Below, piece after piece: positions 25,335-33,801 of a stretch of 64,000 bases of DNA. The notes under the pieces are model-generated. The model was given only the letters and a program-made list of their open reading frames with translations. It ran no database searches and was not told where the DNA came from. Position 1 is the stretch's first letter. The number at the start of each line of letters is the position of its first letter. Both the position numbers and the translations under genes were made by a program. Origin of the DNA: Rhodospirillum sp047263945 (GTDB taxonomy: Bacteria > Pseudomonadota > Alphaproteobacteria > Rhodospirillales > Rhodospirillaceae); NCBI RefSeq assembly GCF_047263945.1, contig NZ_JBLAVB010000003.1:558001-622000 (forward strand), in the 5' to 3' direction.

Positions 25335-26429
25335 ATGACGGACGCCAAGAAACCCGCCCCCCAGGCCAGCCGGGCCAGTGCCAAGAAGGAACTGCCCGAG
25401 CACTTCAAAAGCTACAAACACGTTTGGGTGCTTGTGGAGTTGGAGCGGGGCCAGGTGCATCCCGTGTCCTGGGAACTGCTGGGCGAGGGCCGCAAGCTGG
25501 CCGATAAGCTGGAGGTCGATCTCTGCGCCGTGGTCATGGGAGCCCCCGATGGCGGTGTCGAGCGAGCCACCCAGGACTCCTTCGAGTATGGCGCGGACGT
25601 GGTCTATACCGTGATTGACCCGCTGTTGGCCGATTACCGCAATGAGTCTTTCACCAAGGCGATGACCGATTTGGTGAACCGCTATCAGCCGGAAGTCCTG
25701 TTGATGGGCGCCACCAATCTGGGTCGCGATCTGGCGGGCTCCGTGGCCACCACCCTGAAAACGGGTTTGACGGCGGATTCCACGGAACTGGCCATCGATG
25801 ATGACCGGTCCTTGGCGGCCACCCGGCCGACCTTTGGCGGCACCCTGCTCTGCACGATTTACACCCTGAACTATCGGCCGCAGATGGCGACAGTGCGCCC
25901 CCGGGTGATGGCCATGCCCGACCGGGTTCCCGGTCGAACCGGCAAGGTGGTGGACTTCAAACTTGTGCTGGAAGAGACGGACATCATCACCAAGGTGTTG
26001 GAGTTTATTCCCGATGCCGCCTCCGAGGACTCTCATCTGGCCTATGCCGACATTGTTGTCGCCGGTGGCCTGGGGTTGGGCAGCCCCGCCAACTTCCGTT
26101 TGGTTCAGGACCTGGCGGCGGTGCTGGGTGCCGAATATGGCGGCTCTCGCCCGCTGGTCCAGAAGGGGTGGATCACCGCTGACCGCCAAATCGGTCAGAC
26201 CGGCAAGACCATCCGTCCCAAGTTGTATATCGCTGCCGGGATCTCCGGGGCCATTCAGCACCGGGTGGGCGTGGAGGGGGCCGATAGGATCCTCGCCATC
26301 AATACCGACCCCAACGCGCCGATCTTCGAATTTGCCCACCACGGGATTGTGGGCGATGCCACCAAAATTCTGCCCGCGCTGACCAAGGCCTTCGCCGAAC
26401 GTCTGGCCGCCCGGCGCATGGCCAGCTAA
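25335..26429 (+). CDS. fixB: Electron transfer flavoprotein alpha subunit FixB
   Basis: Partner of FixA; binds FAD in its C-terminal domain (VVAGGLGLGSP, GQTGKTIRPKLYIAAGISG, AINTDPNAPIFEFAH). The 364 residues fit FixB of diazotrophs. The start at 25335 has GGGAGCGAGAG upstream. It follows fixA by 17 bases and precedes fixC by 12, consistent with one operon. Confidence 0.95.
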   Translation: MTDAKKPAPQASRASAKKELPEHFKSYKHVWVLVELERGQVHPVSWELLGEGRKLADKLEVDLCAVVMGAPDGGVERATQDSFEYGADVVYTVIDPLLADYRNESFTKAMTDLVNRYQPEVLLMGATNLGRDLAGSVATTLKTGLTADSTELAIDDDRSLAATRPTFGGTLLCTIYTLNYRPQMATVRPRVMAMPDRVPGRTGKVVDFKLVLEETDIITKVLEFIPDAASEDSHLAYADIVVAGGLGLGSPANFRLVQDLAAVLGAEYGGSRPLVQKGWITADRQIGQTGKTIRPKLYIAAGISGAIQHRVGVEGADRILAINTDPNAPIFEFAHHGIVGDATKILPALTKAFAERLAARRMAS

Positions 26430-26441
26430 CAGGGAAAGGCA

Positions 26442-27749
26442 ATGACAATGGCTGAACATTTCGATGTGATCATCGTCGGCGCGGGTATGGCGGGGAACGC
26501 TGCCTCCTATACGCTGGCCAAGGCGGGGCTGAACGTTCTGCAGATCGAGCGGGGGGAATATCCCGGCTCCAAGAACGTCCAGGGCGCCATTCTGTACGCC
26601 GATGCCGTGGAACGGATCATTCCCGATTTCCGCGAGGAAGCGCCGCTCGAGCGCCATGTGATCGAGCAGCGCATGTGGATGCTCGATGAGCGGTCCTACG
26701 TGGGCAGTCACTTCCGCTCGGAGAACTTCAACGAGGACAAGCCCAACCGCTACACCATCATCCGGGCGCAGTTTGACAAGTGGTTCAACCGGCAGGCCCG
26801 GGACGCGGGCGCCATGGTCATCTGCGAGACCACGGTGCTGGAGTTGATCCGCAACGACACCGGCAAGGTGATCGGCGTCCGGGTGGATCGGGACGAGGGA
26901 GAGGTCTTCGCCGACGTGGTCCTGATGGCCGACGGCGTGAATGCCCTGGTCGGGCAGCGCTCCGGCTTGCGGGAGGAGATCAATCCGGAACACGCCGCCC
27001 TGGCGGTGAAGGAAATGCACTTCCTGCCTCGGGATGTGATCAACGAACGCTTCAATATCCAGGACGATGAAGGGGTGGTGATTGAGGCTCTCGGAACCGT
27101 GACCTCGGGGATGCTGGGGACGGGCTTCCTCTATACCAATGGGGAAAGCATCGCGTTGGGGATCGGCTGTATCGTCTCCGACTTCGTGGAGAAAAAGGTT
27201 TCTCCGGCCCAATTGCTGGACACCTTCAAGGCCCATCCCTCCATCGCCCCCCTGATCAAGGGGTCGGAGGTCAAGGAATACGCCGCCCATTTGATCCCGG
27301 AAGGCGGCTACAAGGCGGTTCCCCAGTTATACGGGGATGGCTGGTTGATCGCCGGTGATGCGGCCCATTTCTTGAACGCCGCCCATCGTGAGGGGTCCAA
27401 TCTGGCGCTGACCTCCGGTCGGTTGGCTGCGGAGACGATCATTACCCTGAAGGCCGAGGGAAAACCCATGACCGAGGCCAACCTGAAGCTCTATCGGAAA
27501 AAACTGGAAGAGAGCTTCGTCCTGAAGGACCTGAAAAAGTACAAGGACCTTCCCGATACCCTGTGGCGGAACAAGCAGTTCGTCACGACCTACCCGCGTT
27601 TGATGGCCAAGGCTGCGGAGAGTTTCTTCCGGGTCGATGGTGTCGACAAGCTGACCAAGGAAAAAGATATCGTGCGGAGCTTCCGCAAGGCCCGGGGTGT
27701 GCTCGGGCTCGTGGGCGACGCCGTCAAGGTAGCGAGGGCATGGCGATGA
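26442..27749 (+). CDS. fixC: FixC, ETF-quinone oxidoreductase-like flavoprotein
   Basis: A membrane-associated FAD protein of the FixABCX complex that passes electrons to quinone. The N-terminal dinucleotide motif GAGMAGNAASYTLAKAG and the later LIAGDAAHFLNAAHREG FAD-binding segment are clear; 435 residues is family length. Its TGA overlaps the FixX ATG (ATGA), a coupling typical of this operon. Confidence 0.96.
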   Translation: MTMAEHFDVIIVGAGMAGNAASYTLAKAGLNVLQIERGEYPGSKNVQGAILYADAVERIIPDFREEAPLERHVIEQRMWMLDERSYVGSHFRSENFNEDKPNRYTIIRAQFDKWFNRQARDAGAMVICETTVLELIRNDTGKVIGVRVDRDEGEVFADVVLMADGVNALVGQRSGLREEINPEHAALAVKEMHFLPRDVINERFNIQDDEGVVIEALGTVTSGMLGTGFLYTNGESIALGIGCIVSDFVEKKVSPAQLLDTFKAHPSIAPLIKGSEVKEYAAHLIPEGGYKAVPQLYGDGWLIAGDAAHFLNAAHREGSNLALTSGRLAAETIITLKAEGKPMTEANLKLYRKKLEESFVLKDLKKYKDLPDTLWRNKQFVTTYPRLMAKAAESFFRVDGVDKLTKEKDIVRSFRKARGVLGLVGDAVKVARAWR

Positions 27750-28030
27750 GCGAGAAAATCGAAGAGAAGCTGTTCCAGAACCGGTATCGGGTGGACGAAG
27801 GCACCTCCCACATCCGGGTGAACGCGGACAAGGTTCCCTCCGAGCAGTTGAAGGCGATGGTCAACATCTGCCCGGCGGGCTGCTACCAGGACACCGAGGA
27901 CGGCAAGGTTGAAGTTGTCGCCGATGGCTGCATGGAATGCGGCACCTGCCGCATCGTCTGCCAGGAAACCGGCGAGGTGACATGGCAGTATCCCCGGGGC
28001 GGATACGGCGTTCTGTTCAAGTTTGGCTGA
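27746..28030 (+). CDS. fixX: Ferredoxin-like protein FixX
   Basis: A 94-residue iron-sulfur protein that works with FixC. Cysteines in CPAGCY and CMECGTCRIVC supply cluster ligands as in FixX, and WQYPRGGYGVLFKFG is the usual C-terminus. ATG 27746 overlaps the fixC stop by four bases; ATG 27740 is equally in frame. It is the last gene of the fix operon and is followed by an 800-bp gap full of hairpins. Confidence 0.93.
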   Translation: MSEKIEEKLFQNRYRVDEGTSHIRVNADKVPSEQLKAMVNICPAGCYQDTEDGKVEVVADGCMECGTCRIVCQETGEVTWQYPRGGYGVLFKFG

Positions 28031-28224
28031 TCGCCGCGACCCTTGCGGGTTCCGGTTCGGTTGGCCGGTCGGAACAGGCCGGTTTTGGGGGAAACGACTG
28101 TTCCGACATCTTTTTGGGAGTATGTGGCCTGCCCAATCCCAAGCGGAGATATCCGGCGAGGGAACGGGAAGCGTTAAACAGGGGACGTTGGGCAGGGTCT
28201 GACAGGCTTGACCTTTCCCGATGG

Positions 28225-28560
28225 GAGGGAACCGGTTCGGGGGATCCGGTTCCCTCATCTAAACACAGCGTGCCTTTCGAGGCGCGCGCGAGATCCCGCC
28301 TTCGGGTGGGGGGTGACGGGGAGGCTCGGTTCGGGGGAGCCGACCTCCCCAGTTCGCCCGGGCCCAGTTCGCCCGGGCCCAGTTCGCCCGGGCCCAGTTC
28401 GCCCAAGCTTGAGTTCCCATGCCTTCGGGCATGGCGGGAGGGAGGCGGTTCGGGGGAGCCCCTCCCTCCCACCCAAACAGATAGGGTTCCGCACCGGCTT
28501 CCGGTTTCACCGGTCTGGTTGCGCGAAGGGGGATCGGTTCGGGGGAGCCGGTCCCCTTTT
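28225..28560 (+). repeat. Array of four hairpins with an invariant loop downstream of fixX
   Basis: Hairpins are centred near 28240, 28334, 28453 and 28542. Each presents the 10-base loop TTCGGGGGAT or TTCGGGGGAG closed by CGG/CCG-type pairs. Outer stems differ but still pair: 28225-28235 with 28246-28256; 28318-28329 with 28340-28350; 28436-28448 with 28459-28470; 28526-28537 with 28548-28559. The last is followed by TTTT. Two UUCG-type hairpins (near 28303 and 28427) lie between them. Compensatory stem changes around a fixed loop suggest selection on RNA structure or a repeated terminator. No protein is evident. Confidence 0.75.
28351..28405. repeat. 15-bp tandem repeat inside the hairpin array
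   Basis: The unit AGTTCGCCCGGGCCC is repeated three times from 28351, 28366 and 28381, with a partial fourth to 28405. Each unit contains the palindrome GCCCGGGC. It lies between hairpins 2 and 3 of the array. There are no spacers. Confidence 0.88.
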
Positions 28561-28611
28561 CGCATTGGACATCCTAGATTAAACCACCCCGCTGTACACG
28601 ACAGGGTATGT

Positions 28612-28690
28612 TTTCCCGTCACGGGGCTTTGCCCCGTCCCCCACTGGGGCCGAAAGGCCCCAGACCCCGGGCTTGAGGTGCTTGTCGATA
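28612..28690. repeat. Family B mosaic repeat, partial copy
   Basis: Begins TGTACACGACAGGG and contains CACGGGGCTTTGCCCCGT and CTGGGGCCGAAAGGCCCCAG, the same blocks as 49090-49208. Its right side abuts the truncated AraC-type reading frame. Confidence 0.8.
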
Positions 28691-28746
28691 TAGTCCAGCA
28701 CGCGTCGCATTCGGGCATGGTACCGGTCCGGGTCCGTTTTCGTCAT
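28680..28746 (-). pseudogene. AraC-family regulator, 5' fragment truncated by a repeat
   Basis: On the minus strand an ATG at 28746, preceded by GGAGGATGCA, opens a frame reading MTKTDPDRYHARMRRVLDY then IDKHL. This matches the typical first helix of AraC regulators with the effector domain at the C-terminus. After about 23 codons the frame enters the family B repeat and ends at a TAA near 28580. The DNA-binding domain is gone, so it is a gene remnant. The original target is unknown. Confidence 0.65.
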
Positions 28747-28843
28747 TGCATCCTCCGTGACCCCCGTTTTTTAACCGGTCACTCTGCCGACCGCCTGACC
28801 CTTCTTGCTGAGTTGTGGCCTCTTCGGTCTGTATGCATCGCGC

Positions 28844-29866
28844 TTACCAGAGCCAGACGAGCAGGGAAAAACTGACGACTGCGAAGATCGTCGAAAGCAG
28901 CACCCCGGTCGAGGCCCGCGCCACCCGGACCCCATAGCGGCTGGCGAAGATATAGAGGTTCCCCGCAGAGGGAAGGGCGGCAACCAGGATAGCCGATCGG
29001 GTCCAAAGGGGGTCCCCACCGTACAGGGGCAGCATGATTGCGGCCATGACCAGCGGATAGGCCAAGAGCTTCATGGCCGCCATGGTTCCGGCCTCGCCCA
29101 GTCCCTCGGCCAGAGGGCGGCCATAGAGGGAGGCTCCAATGGAAAAGAGGGCGGTGGGACCCGCTGCCGCTCCCAGAAGCGAGAGGAAATTGTCGATCCC
29201 CAAGGGAAGGGGCAGGGACAGCAGGGAGGCCCCGATGCCGAGAAAAATGGCGATGACAATGGGGTTCAGGATGGAGCTCCGCCCCGCTCGCCAGATCCGC
29301 CGGATCAGGCCGACCCCGGCCTGATCGGTCCGCCCCAATTCCAAAACCGCCAGGACGAAGGGGACCAGAACCGTCACATCCAGGGTCAGCATCAAGACCA
29401 TTGGGGTCAAGGAATCCTCCCCCAACAGGCCCGAGATCAGCGGCAGGCCCATGAAGCCCAGATTTCCCATGCTCGCGGCTAGGGCGTGGATCCCCATGCC
29501 CTGAAGATCCGCCTTGAAGACCAGACGCGCCACCAGCATGCTCAATCCCGCAGTCCCAAGCATGCCAAGGACATAGAGGCCCATGAAGGACCAATCGGCG
29601 ATCTCGGCGATGGGACGACTGGCTGTAGAGCGGAACAGCAGGGCGGGCAGGGCGAAGGTGAAGACGAAAATCGTCATTCCCGCCACGGCGGCCTCGGGAA
29701 GGAGGGCAAGGCGACGGGAAAGCCAGCCGCAGCCGATGATGGCGAAGAAGGGAAGGGTGACGGACAGCACGGTAGACAAGGTGCGGATAACCTGACTGGA
29801 AGGGTGGGGCGGGGAGACAGCCCAGTATATGCCCCCGGTATACGCCTGAGGCCTCCCCGTCACCAA
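28844..29866 (-). CDS. AEC-family (auxin efflux carrier-like) transporter
   Basis: An inner-membrane permease with about ten hydrophobic spans and the AEC pattern of two five-helix halves (LPFFAIIGCGWLSRR near the start; NPIVIAIFLGIGASLL in the middle; ALPSAGNLYIFASRY near the end). Bacterial members export or import malate, malonate or other organic acids; the substrate here is unknown. The GTG start at 29866 gives an unusually long N-terminus; the true start is probably 25-30 codons downstream. Confidence 0.82.
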   Translation of the reverse strand: MVTGRPQAYTGGIYWAVSPPHPSSQVIRTLSTVLSVTLPFFAIIGCGWLSRRLALLPEAAVAGMTIFVFTFALPALLFRSTASRPIAEIADWSFMGLYVLGMLGTAGLSMLVARLVFKADLQGMGIHALAASMGNLGFMGLPLISGLLGEDSLTPMVLMLTLDVTVLVPFVLAVLELGRTDQAGVGLIRRIWRAGRSSILNPIVIAIFLGIGASLLSLPLPLGIDNFLSLLGAAAGPTALFSIGASLYGRPLAEGLGEAGTMAAMKLLAYPLVMAAIMLPLYGGDPLWTRSAILVAALPSAGNLYIFASRYGVRVARASTGVLLSTIFAVVSFSLLVWLW

Positions 29867-29910
29867 GGTCTATTCCGGTCGTGCTGATCTGGCACCCCTG
29901 TTCGAAGAGG

Positions 29911-31662
29911 CTATTCCGCTGCAGCGGCCGTCTGAAGGGCTTCCTGAGTGGTTTCAATCGGGGGAGGGGCCTCCTCTCTCAGGGGGATGTCGCCCATGTG
30001 TTTCTCGAGGCGTCCCAGGCGTTGTTCTCGACGCAGCCAGCGTTCCAGGAGAGCGGCATAGATCAGGACGGCACCGGTGACGGTGAGGATCTTGGTATTC
30101 CGTAGAACCCGCTTGATGGCGTAGGGAATCATGGGTTCGATGGGAAAGCCCGGGCGTCGGGACAGACGGTCCTTGATGCGCACGGCGCCCGCGTCCAGGG
30201 CATGGACACGCTCAAAATCCGCAGCTCCCCGGGAACAGACGAAGGTGCTGCGCACCTCCAGCATTGGCAAACCATAGTACAAGGCGCGGGCGAGTACGGT
30301 TTTCAGGTGTTTTGCACTATAATATTGGGTCCAGGCTTTCCAATATTGCCTTTGCCATTCCTCGCGGCTCATGATCGGGTGGTCAACCACGGGGTGGGTG
30401 GTGTCGTACCGGGTTAGGTCCCGGTCCATGGGCACGCCTTGGGCAAGCATGCGTTTGTGGTCTTCGGATCCCGGATGGGGGCTGAGCAGGAAGAATTCCC
30501 CATAGTCGATGGGAATGACGTCCTGGAGTTGGCGGATGTCCTCGGCCAGACGCTCGGGGGTGTCATTGGGGAAGCCGATGATATATCCGGCCATGGTGAC
30601 GATCCCGGCACGCTTCCAGGCCATCACTGAATCCCGCATCTGGTGGATCTTGTTCTGTCCCTTGCCTGCGGCGGCGATATTGTCCGCCCGGACGGATTCC
30701 ATTCCCAGGAAGACCCGCTGTACGCCTGCGTCGCGGCAGGCCTCGATGAAGCCCTTGATCCGATAGGACAGCAGATCGGCCTGGACAACGGAATTCCACG
30801 TGATGTCCAGTTCCACCGCCAGCCGTTTCATGATGGCGGTGACCTCGGGCCAAATGGGATTGCGGGCGAAATTGTCGTCGGTGATGAAGACCCGGACTTC
30901 CCGTCCCTCGGTCGCGGTGACGCAGTCGCGCAGATACTGCTCGATCTTGGCCGGGTCGCGGGCGCGCATGGTCCGCCCGTGGACATTGATGATCGAACAA
31001 AAACTGCACAGGAAAGGACAGCCCCGGCTGACTTCCATGCCATAGGGCCGTTCCACCGTGCGCTTGGTGATTTCTGGATCAATGGTCTGGGCAGGGGCGA
31101 GGGTCAGGTCGGCGGCAGTTTTCAGAAAGTTGTAGACCGGTTTGACCTCATCGGCCCAGATATCGGCGAGCAGAGTGTCGATGCCGCATTCCAGCTCCCC
31201 GGCGTAGAGGGTGGCGCCTGACGCTGCCACCTCCGCGAAGGCGGGTTCCCAATCGGGAACCATGGCCATGGTGCCACTGACATGAAACCCGCCAATGATT
31301 GAGGGGAAGCCGAGATCAGTGAACTGACGGGCGATGTCCAGGGCGCGGGGGAACTGACTGGTTTGGACATTCGTCAGGAAAACCGCAGCCCGGTCGAATT
31401 GGCCAAGCCATTTCGCCAGCTTGGCAGGGCGGATAACCTGGGAGAATTCGTCGATCATCTGGAATTCGATGTCCACGTCCGGACCCAGGGGGCGGCGTCG
31501 GGCTGCGTCCTCGACGAGACCCGTGACCACGGTCAGGCCCGTGGCGATGATGAAGGAGCGCCACCACTGGATGACATAGCCGTCATCGTCGTACCGGGAA
31601 GGCTTGATGATCAGGATACCCAGGCGTTTAGGAGATGCTGCCTCTGCTTTGAGAGCGTCCAT
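29911..31662 (-). CDS. B12-binding radical SAM protein
   Basis: A 583-residue enzyme with an N-terminal cobalamin-binding-like domain (about 15-180, GGFHVSGTM segment) and a radical-SAM domain whose cluster motif is C215-x3-C219-x2-C222 (SRGCPFLCSFCSI), followed by the FITDDNFARNP and YIIGFPNDTPE segments of the BchE/HpnJ-like class. A C-terminal region carries a hydrophobic helix (about 535-552) and a basic amphipathic stretch, suggesting membrane attachment. Members modify lipids, pigments or cofactors; the substrate is unknown and the neighbours do not help. Confidence 0.85.
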   Translation of the reverse strand: MDALKAEAASPKRLGILIIKPSRYDDDGYVIQWWRSFIIATGLTVVTGLVEDAARRRPLGPDVDIEFQMIDEFSQVIRPAKLAKWLGQFDRAAVFLTNVQTSQFPRALDIARQFTDLGFPSIIGGFHVSGTMAMVPDWEPAFAEVAASGATLYAGELECGIDTLLADIWADEVKPVYNFLKTAADLTLAPAQTIDPEITKRTVERPYGMEVSRGCPFLCSFCSIINVHGRTMRARDPAKIEQYLRDCVTATEGREVRVFITDDNFARNPIWPEVTAIMKRLAVELDITWNSVVQADLLSYRIKGFIEACRDAGVQRVFLGMESVRADNIAAAGKGQNKIHQMRDSVMAWKRAGIVTMAGYIIGFPNDTPERLAEDIRQLQDVIPIDYGEFFLLSPHPGSEDHKRMLAQGVPMDRDLTRYDTTHPVVDHPIMSREEWQRQYWKAWTQYYSAKHLKTVLARALYYGLPMLEVRSTFVCSRGAADFERVHALDAGAVRIKDRLSRRPGFPIEPMIPYAIKRVLRNTKILTVTGAVLIYAALLERWLRREQRLGRLEKHMGDIPLREEAPPPIETTQEALQTAAAAE

Positions 31663-31972
31663 TGGTAGGGCCTTCCCTTCATTCTGTTATGGTCTCAAAT
31701 CGCCACATATACAGTCTACCTGGGCTCTAAATGAGATGTCGACCCTACATTATTCCTGGTGATTTACCTATTTTCTGTGGGGAATTTCTTGTTTCTGTAT
31801 TTTTTCTGCTTTAATCCTTTGTCTTCTTTTAATGGCATCTGGTTGTTTTCGGCGGAAAAGTCAGTGAAGATCGGATGGAGGGGCCTGCATATCGCCTTCT
31901 CCATCGTCTGGAGTGCCGGTCCATATGGCGACGGATTGGTGTTTTTTTTGGGATGAAGAGAGGATCGCCCCC
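31663..31972. other. AT-richer divergent intergenic region
   Basis: About 310 bases between the leftward radical-SAM gene and rightward YccF gene. It is T-rich around 31760-31860, with no convincing coding frame, no repeat of the families seen elsewhere and no clear operator. Confidence 0.5.
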
Positions 31973-32410
31973 ATGCGCATGTTAGGCAATATTCTGTGGT
32001 ACATTCCGTTTTTGGGTTTCGTTACGGCGGCCTGGACGTGGCTTCTGGGTCTGTTGCTCACCCTTCTGGTGGTCACCGCGCCCATTGGTTTGGGGTTGAT
32101 GCAATATGGGAAATTTCTGTTCCTTCCCTTCAGTTGGAGCATGGTTGATGGCAAGGATCTGAAGCGGGAGAGCAACCCGGTCTGGTCAGCCTACTCGACC
32201 CTCATCATGATCATTTACCTGCCCATCGGTTTGATATCGGTGGTCGTGGCGCTTTTCCAGATTGTTGCCCTGGCCCTGACCATCGTGGGCATCCCCACGG
32301 CCTTGGTTCTGGCCAAGTCCCTGGGGACCTTTTTGAACCCTGTGGGGAAGGTCTGTGTCAATCACTTGGTTAAGGATGACATTGACCGGGCGAGGGCCTT
32401 AGGCCGGTAG
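31973..32410 (+). CDS. YccF-domain inner-membrane protein
   Basis: A 145-residue protein with the YccF arrangement: LGNILWYIPFLGF opening, several membrane spans, the FSWSMVDGKDL loop and a second hydrophobic half with PIGLISVVVALFQIVALALTIVGIP. Function is unknown across the family. ATG 31973 is preferred, with AGAGGA upstream; an ATG at 31979 is possible. Extra upstream codons are unlikely to be translated. Confidence 0.85.
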   Translation: MRMLGNILWYIPFLGFVTAAWTWLLGLLLTLLVVTAPIGLGLMQYGKFLFLPFSWSMVDGKDLKRESNPVWSAYSTLIMIIYLPIGLISVVVALFQIVALALTIVGIPTALVLAKSLGTFLNPVGKVCVNHLVKDDIDRARALGR

Positions 32411-32413
32411 GGA

Positions 32414-33058
32414 CTAATGGTCCTCGCCTAAAATCCCGCCCGGTGCGTACCGCTCCCGACCCTGGACCGGTTGGTTGGAGGCTACGGCCACCAGTTCAGC
32501 GATGTCCAGCAGATGGCCCTCCACCATGGCCCAGGTCAGCAAAACCATGCGGCCATCGGCCAGGATGATCCGCAACTCTCCGGTGGGTCGGGAAATTCTC
32601 TTTCCCCAGTTCGTCAGGGCACGGGGATCCTGGCTTTCGAGGAGGTGGATTTCCGTCACCGCCTCCCAGGGGAAGCGGGTGTCCTGGATGGGGGGAAGGA
32701 AAACACCCCAAATCTGGGTGGGGGTGTGAACCCGCATACCAACGGGGTTGGAGGCCACCAGGAGGATACTGTGGCCCCAACACATCAGTCCCATCCAGAC
32801 CGCTGGCGCCAGGAGGACCGGCATCCAGGGCAAGGCGGGAGCTCCGACCACCATGGGCAGGACCAAGCCGATTACGGCGAACCCTGCGGCGATGATCCCA
32901 TATCCCCAGACCTTCAGGTTGCGGTGCGGGAAATGGATGGGTTCCATCGGTACGCGGCGTCGCTTCTTGGCGTGAGAGGCATCGTGCCGCTTCGGCGCGT
33001 GAGAGGCATCGTGCCGCTTCGGCGTGGGGTTTGACGCCGAATTCGGGGAAGACACCAT
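32414..33058 (-). CDS. Membrane protein with PH-like C-terminal region, unknown
   Basis: A 214-residue protein with a basic N-terminus containing a ten-residue tandem repeat (PKRHDASHA twice), two membrane spans (about 52-74 and 78-100) and a soluble C-terminal half that resembles bacterial PH-like domains (FPWEAVTEIHLLESQDP, GELRIILADGRMVLLTW). No specific function can be given. ATG 32947 would drop the repeated basic part and may be the true start, but neither has a good ribosome-binding site. Confidence 0.65.
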   Translation of the reverse strand: MVSSPNSASNPTPKRHDASHAPKRHDASHAKKRRRVPMEPIHFPHRNLKVWGYGIIAAGFAVIGLVLPMVVGAPALPWMPVLLAPAVWMGLMCWGHSILLVASNPVGMRVHTPTQIWGVFLPPIQDTRFPWEAVTEIHLLESQDPRALTNWGKRISRPTGELRIILADGRMVLLTWAMVEGHLLDIAELVAVASNQPVQGRERYAPGGILGEDH

Positions 33059-33060
33059 CT

Positions 33061-33786
33061 TTAGGCGGCACGGTCCTGGGCCAGTTCCGTTTCCGGCGGA
33101 CCCAGCAGGTGGCGGGACAGGCGTCCCTCCACCAAACGCAACAGGCGGGTGAGGACGAAGACCAGCACCAGATAAATCACACCCGCGCTGATAAAGGCTT
33201 CCATGGGTGTGTAATGGCGTGCGTAAAGATTGCGCGCGACGCCGGTGATGTCGAGCAGGGTGATGGTGGAAGTCAGCGCGCTCCCCTTGACCATCAGGAT
33301 GATCTCATTGCCATAGGCGGGCAGGCCAATCTGGAAGGCCCGGGGCAAGAGGATCCGCCGCACCAGAAGCCAGCCATGCATGCCGTAGGCGCGGGCCGCC
33401 TCGACCTCGCCCCGGGGGATGGCCTGGATTGCGCCGCGCAGGATCTCGCCGGAATAGGCGCCTGTGTTGAGCGACAGGGCGATGATCGCGCACCAGAAGG
33501 GTTCGCGCAGGATGGGCCAGAGGAAGGCGTTGCCCCGGATCCACTCCAGAGTCGACAACCCGTAATACACCAGGGCGATTTGGATTAGCAGGGGTGTGCC
33601 CCGGAAGAAGAAGATATAGGCATAAGGCAGGGCGCGGACGACGGGATTGGGGCTGACCCGCAAAAGGGCGGTGGGCACGGCCAGGAAGAAACCGATGGAT
33701 ACGGAAAGCCCCACCAAGAGGAGGGTGGTGGGAAGACCTTCCGTCAGCATTTTGAACAGAAAACCGGGGATCAGTTCGAAATTCAT
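33061..33786 (-). CDS. Polar amino-acid ABC transporter permease (HisM-like)
   Basis: A 241-residue permease with about five spans and the EAA loop (GEVEAARAYGMHGWLLVRRILLP) that docks to the ATPase. It belongs to the HisM/ArtM group of the HisMQ family. Last gene of a leftward ATPase - binding protein - permease - permease operon; 15 bases separate it from the other permease. Likely substrates are basic or polar amino acids. Confidence 0.9.
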   Translation of the reverse strand: MNFELIPGFLFKMLTEGLPTTLLLVGLSVSIGFFLAVPTALLRVSPNPVVRALPYAYIFFFRGTPLLIQIALVYYGLSTLEWIRGNAFLWPILREPFWCAIIALSLNTGAYSGEILRGAIQAIPRGEVEAARAYGMHGWLLVRRILLPRAFQIGLPAYGNEIILMVKGSALTSTITLLDITGVARNLYARHYTPMEAFISAGVIYLVLVFVLTRLLRLVEGRLSRHLLGPPETELAQDRAA

Positions 33787-33801
33787 GGCTTTGTCCTCCC
33801 C

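Noticed and set aside
24900..27290. A 796-codon open frame antisense to fixABC
   Set aside because: It mirrors the codon pattern of the real fix genes in GC-rich DNA; no domain is recognisable and fixA, fixB and fixC fit perfectly on the other strand.
27937..28875. A 312-codon frame covering the gap after fixX
   Set aside because: It reads through hairpins and tandem repeats, giving an Arg/Gly/Pro-rich product without any family; the region is non-coding.
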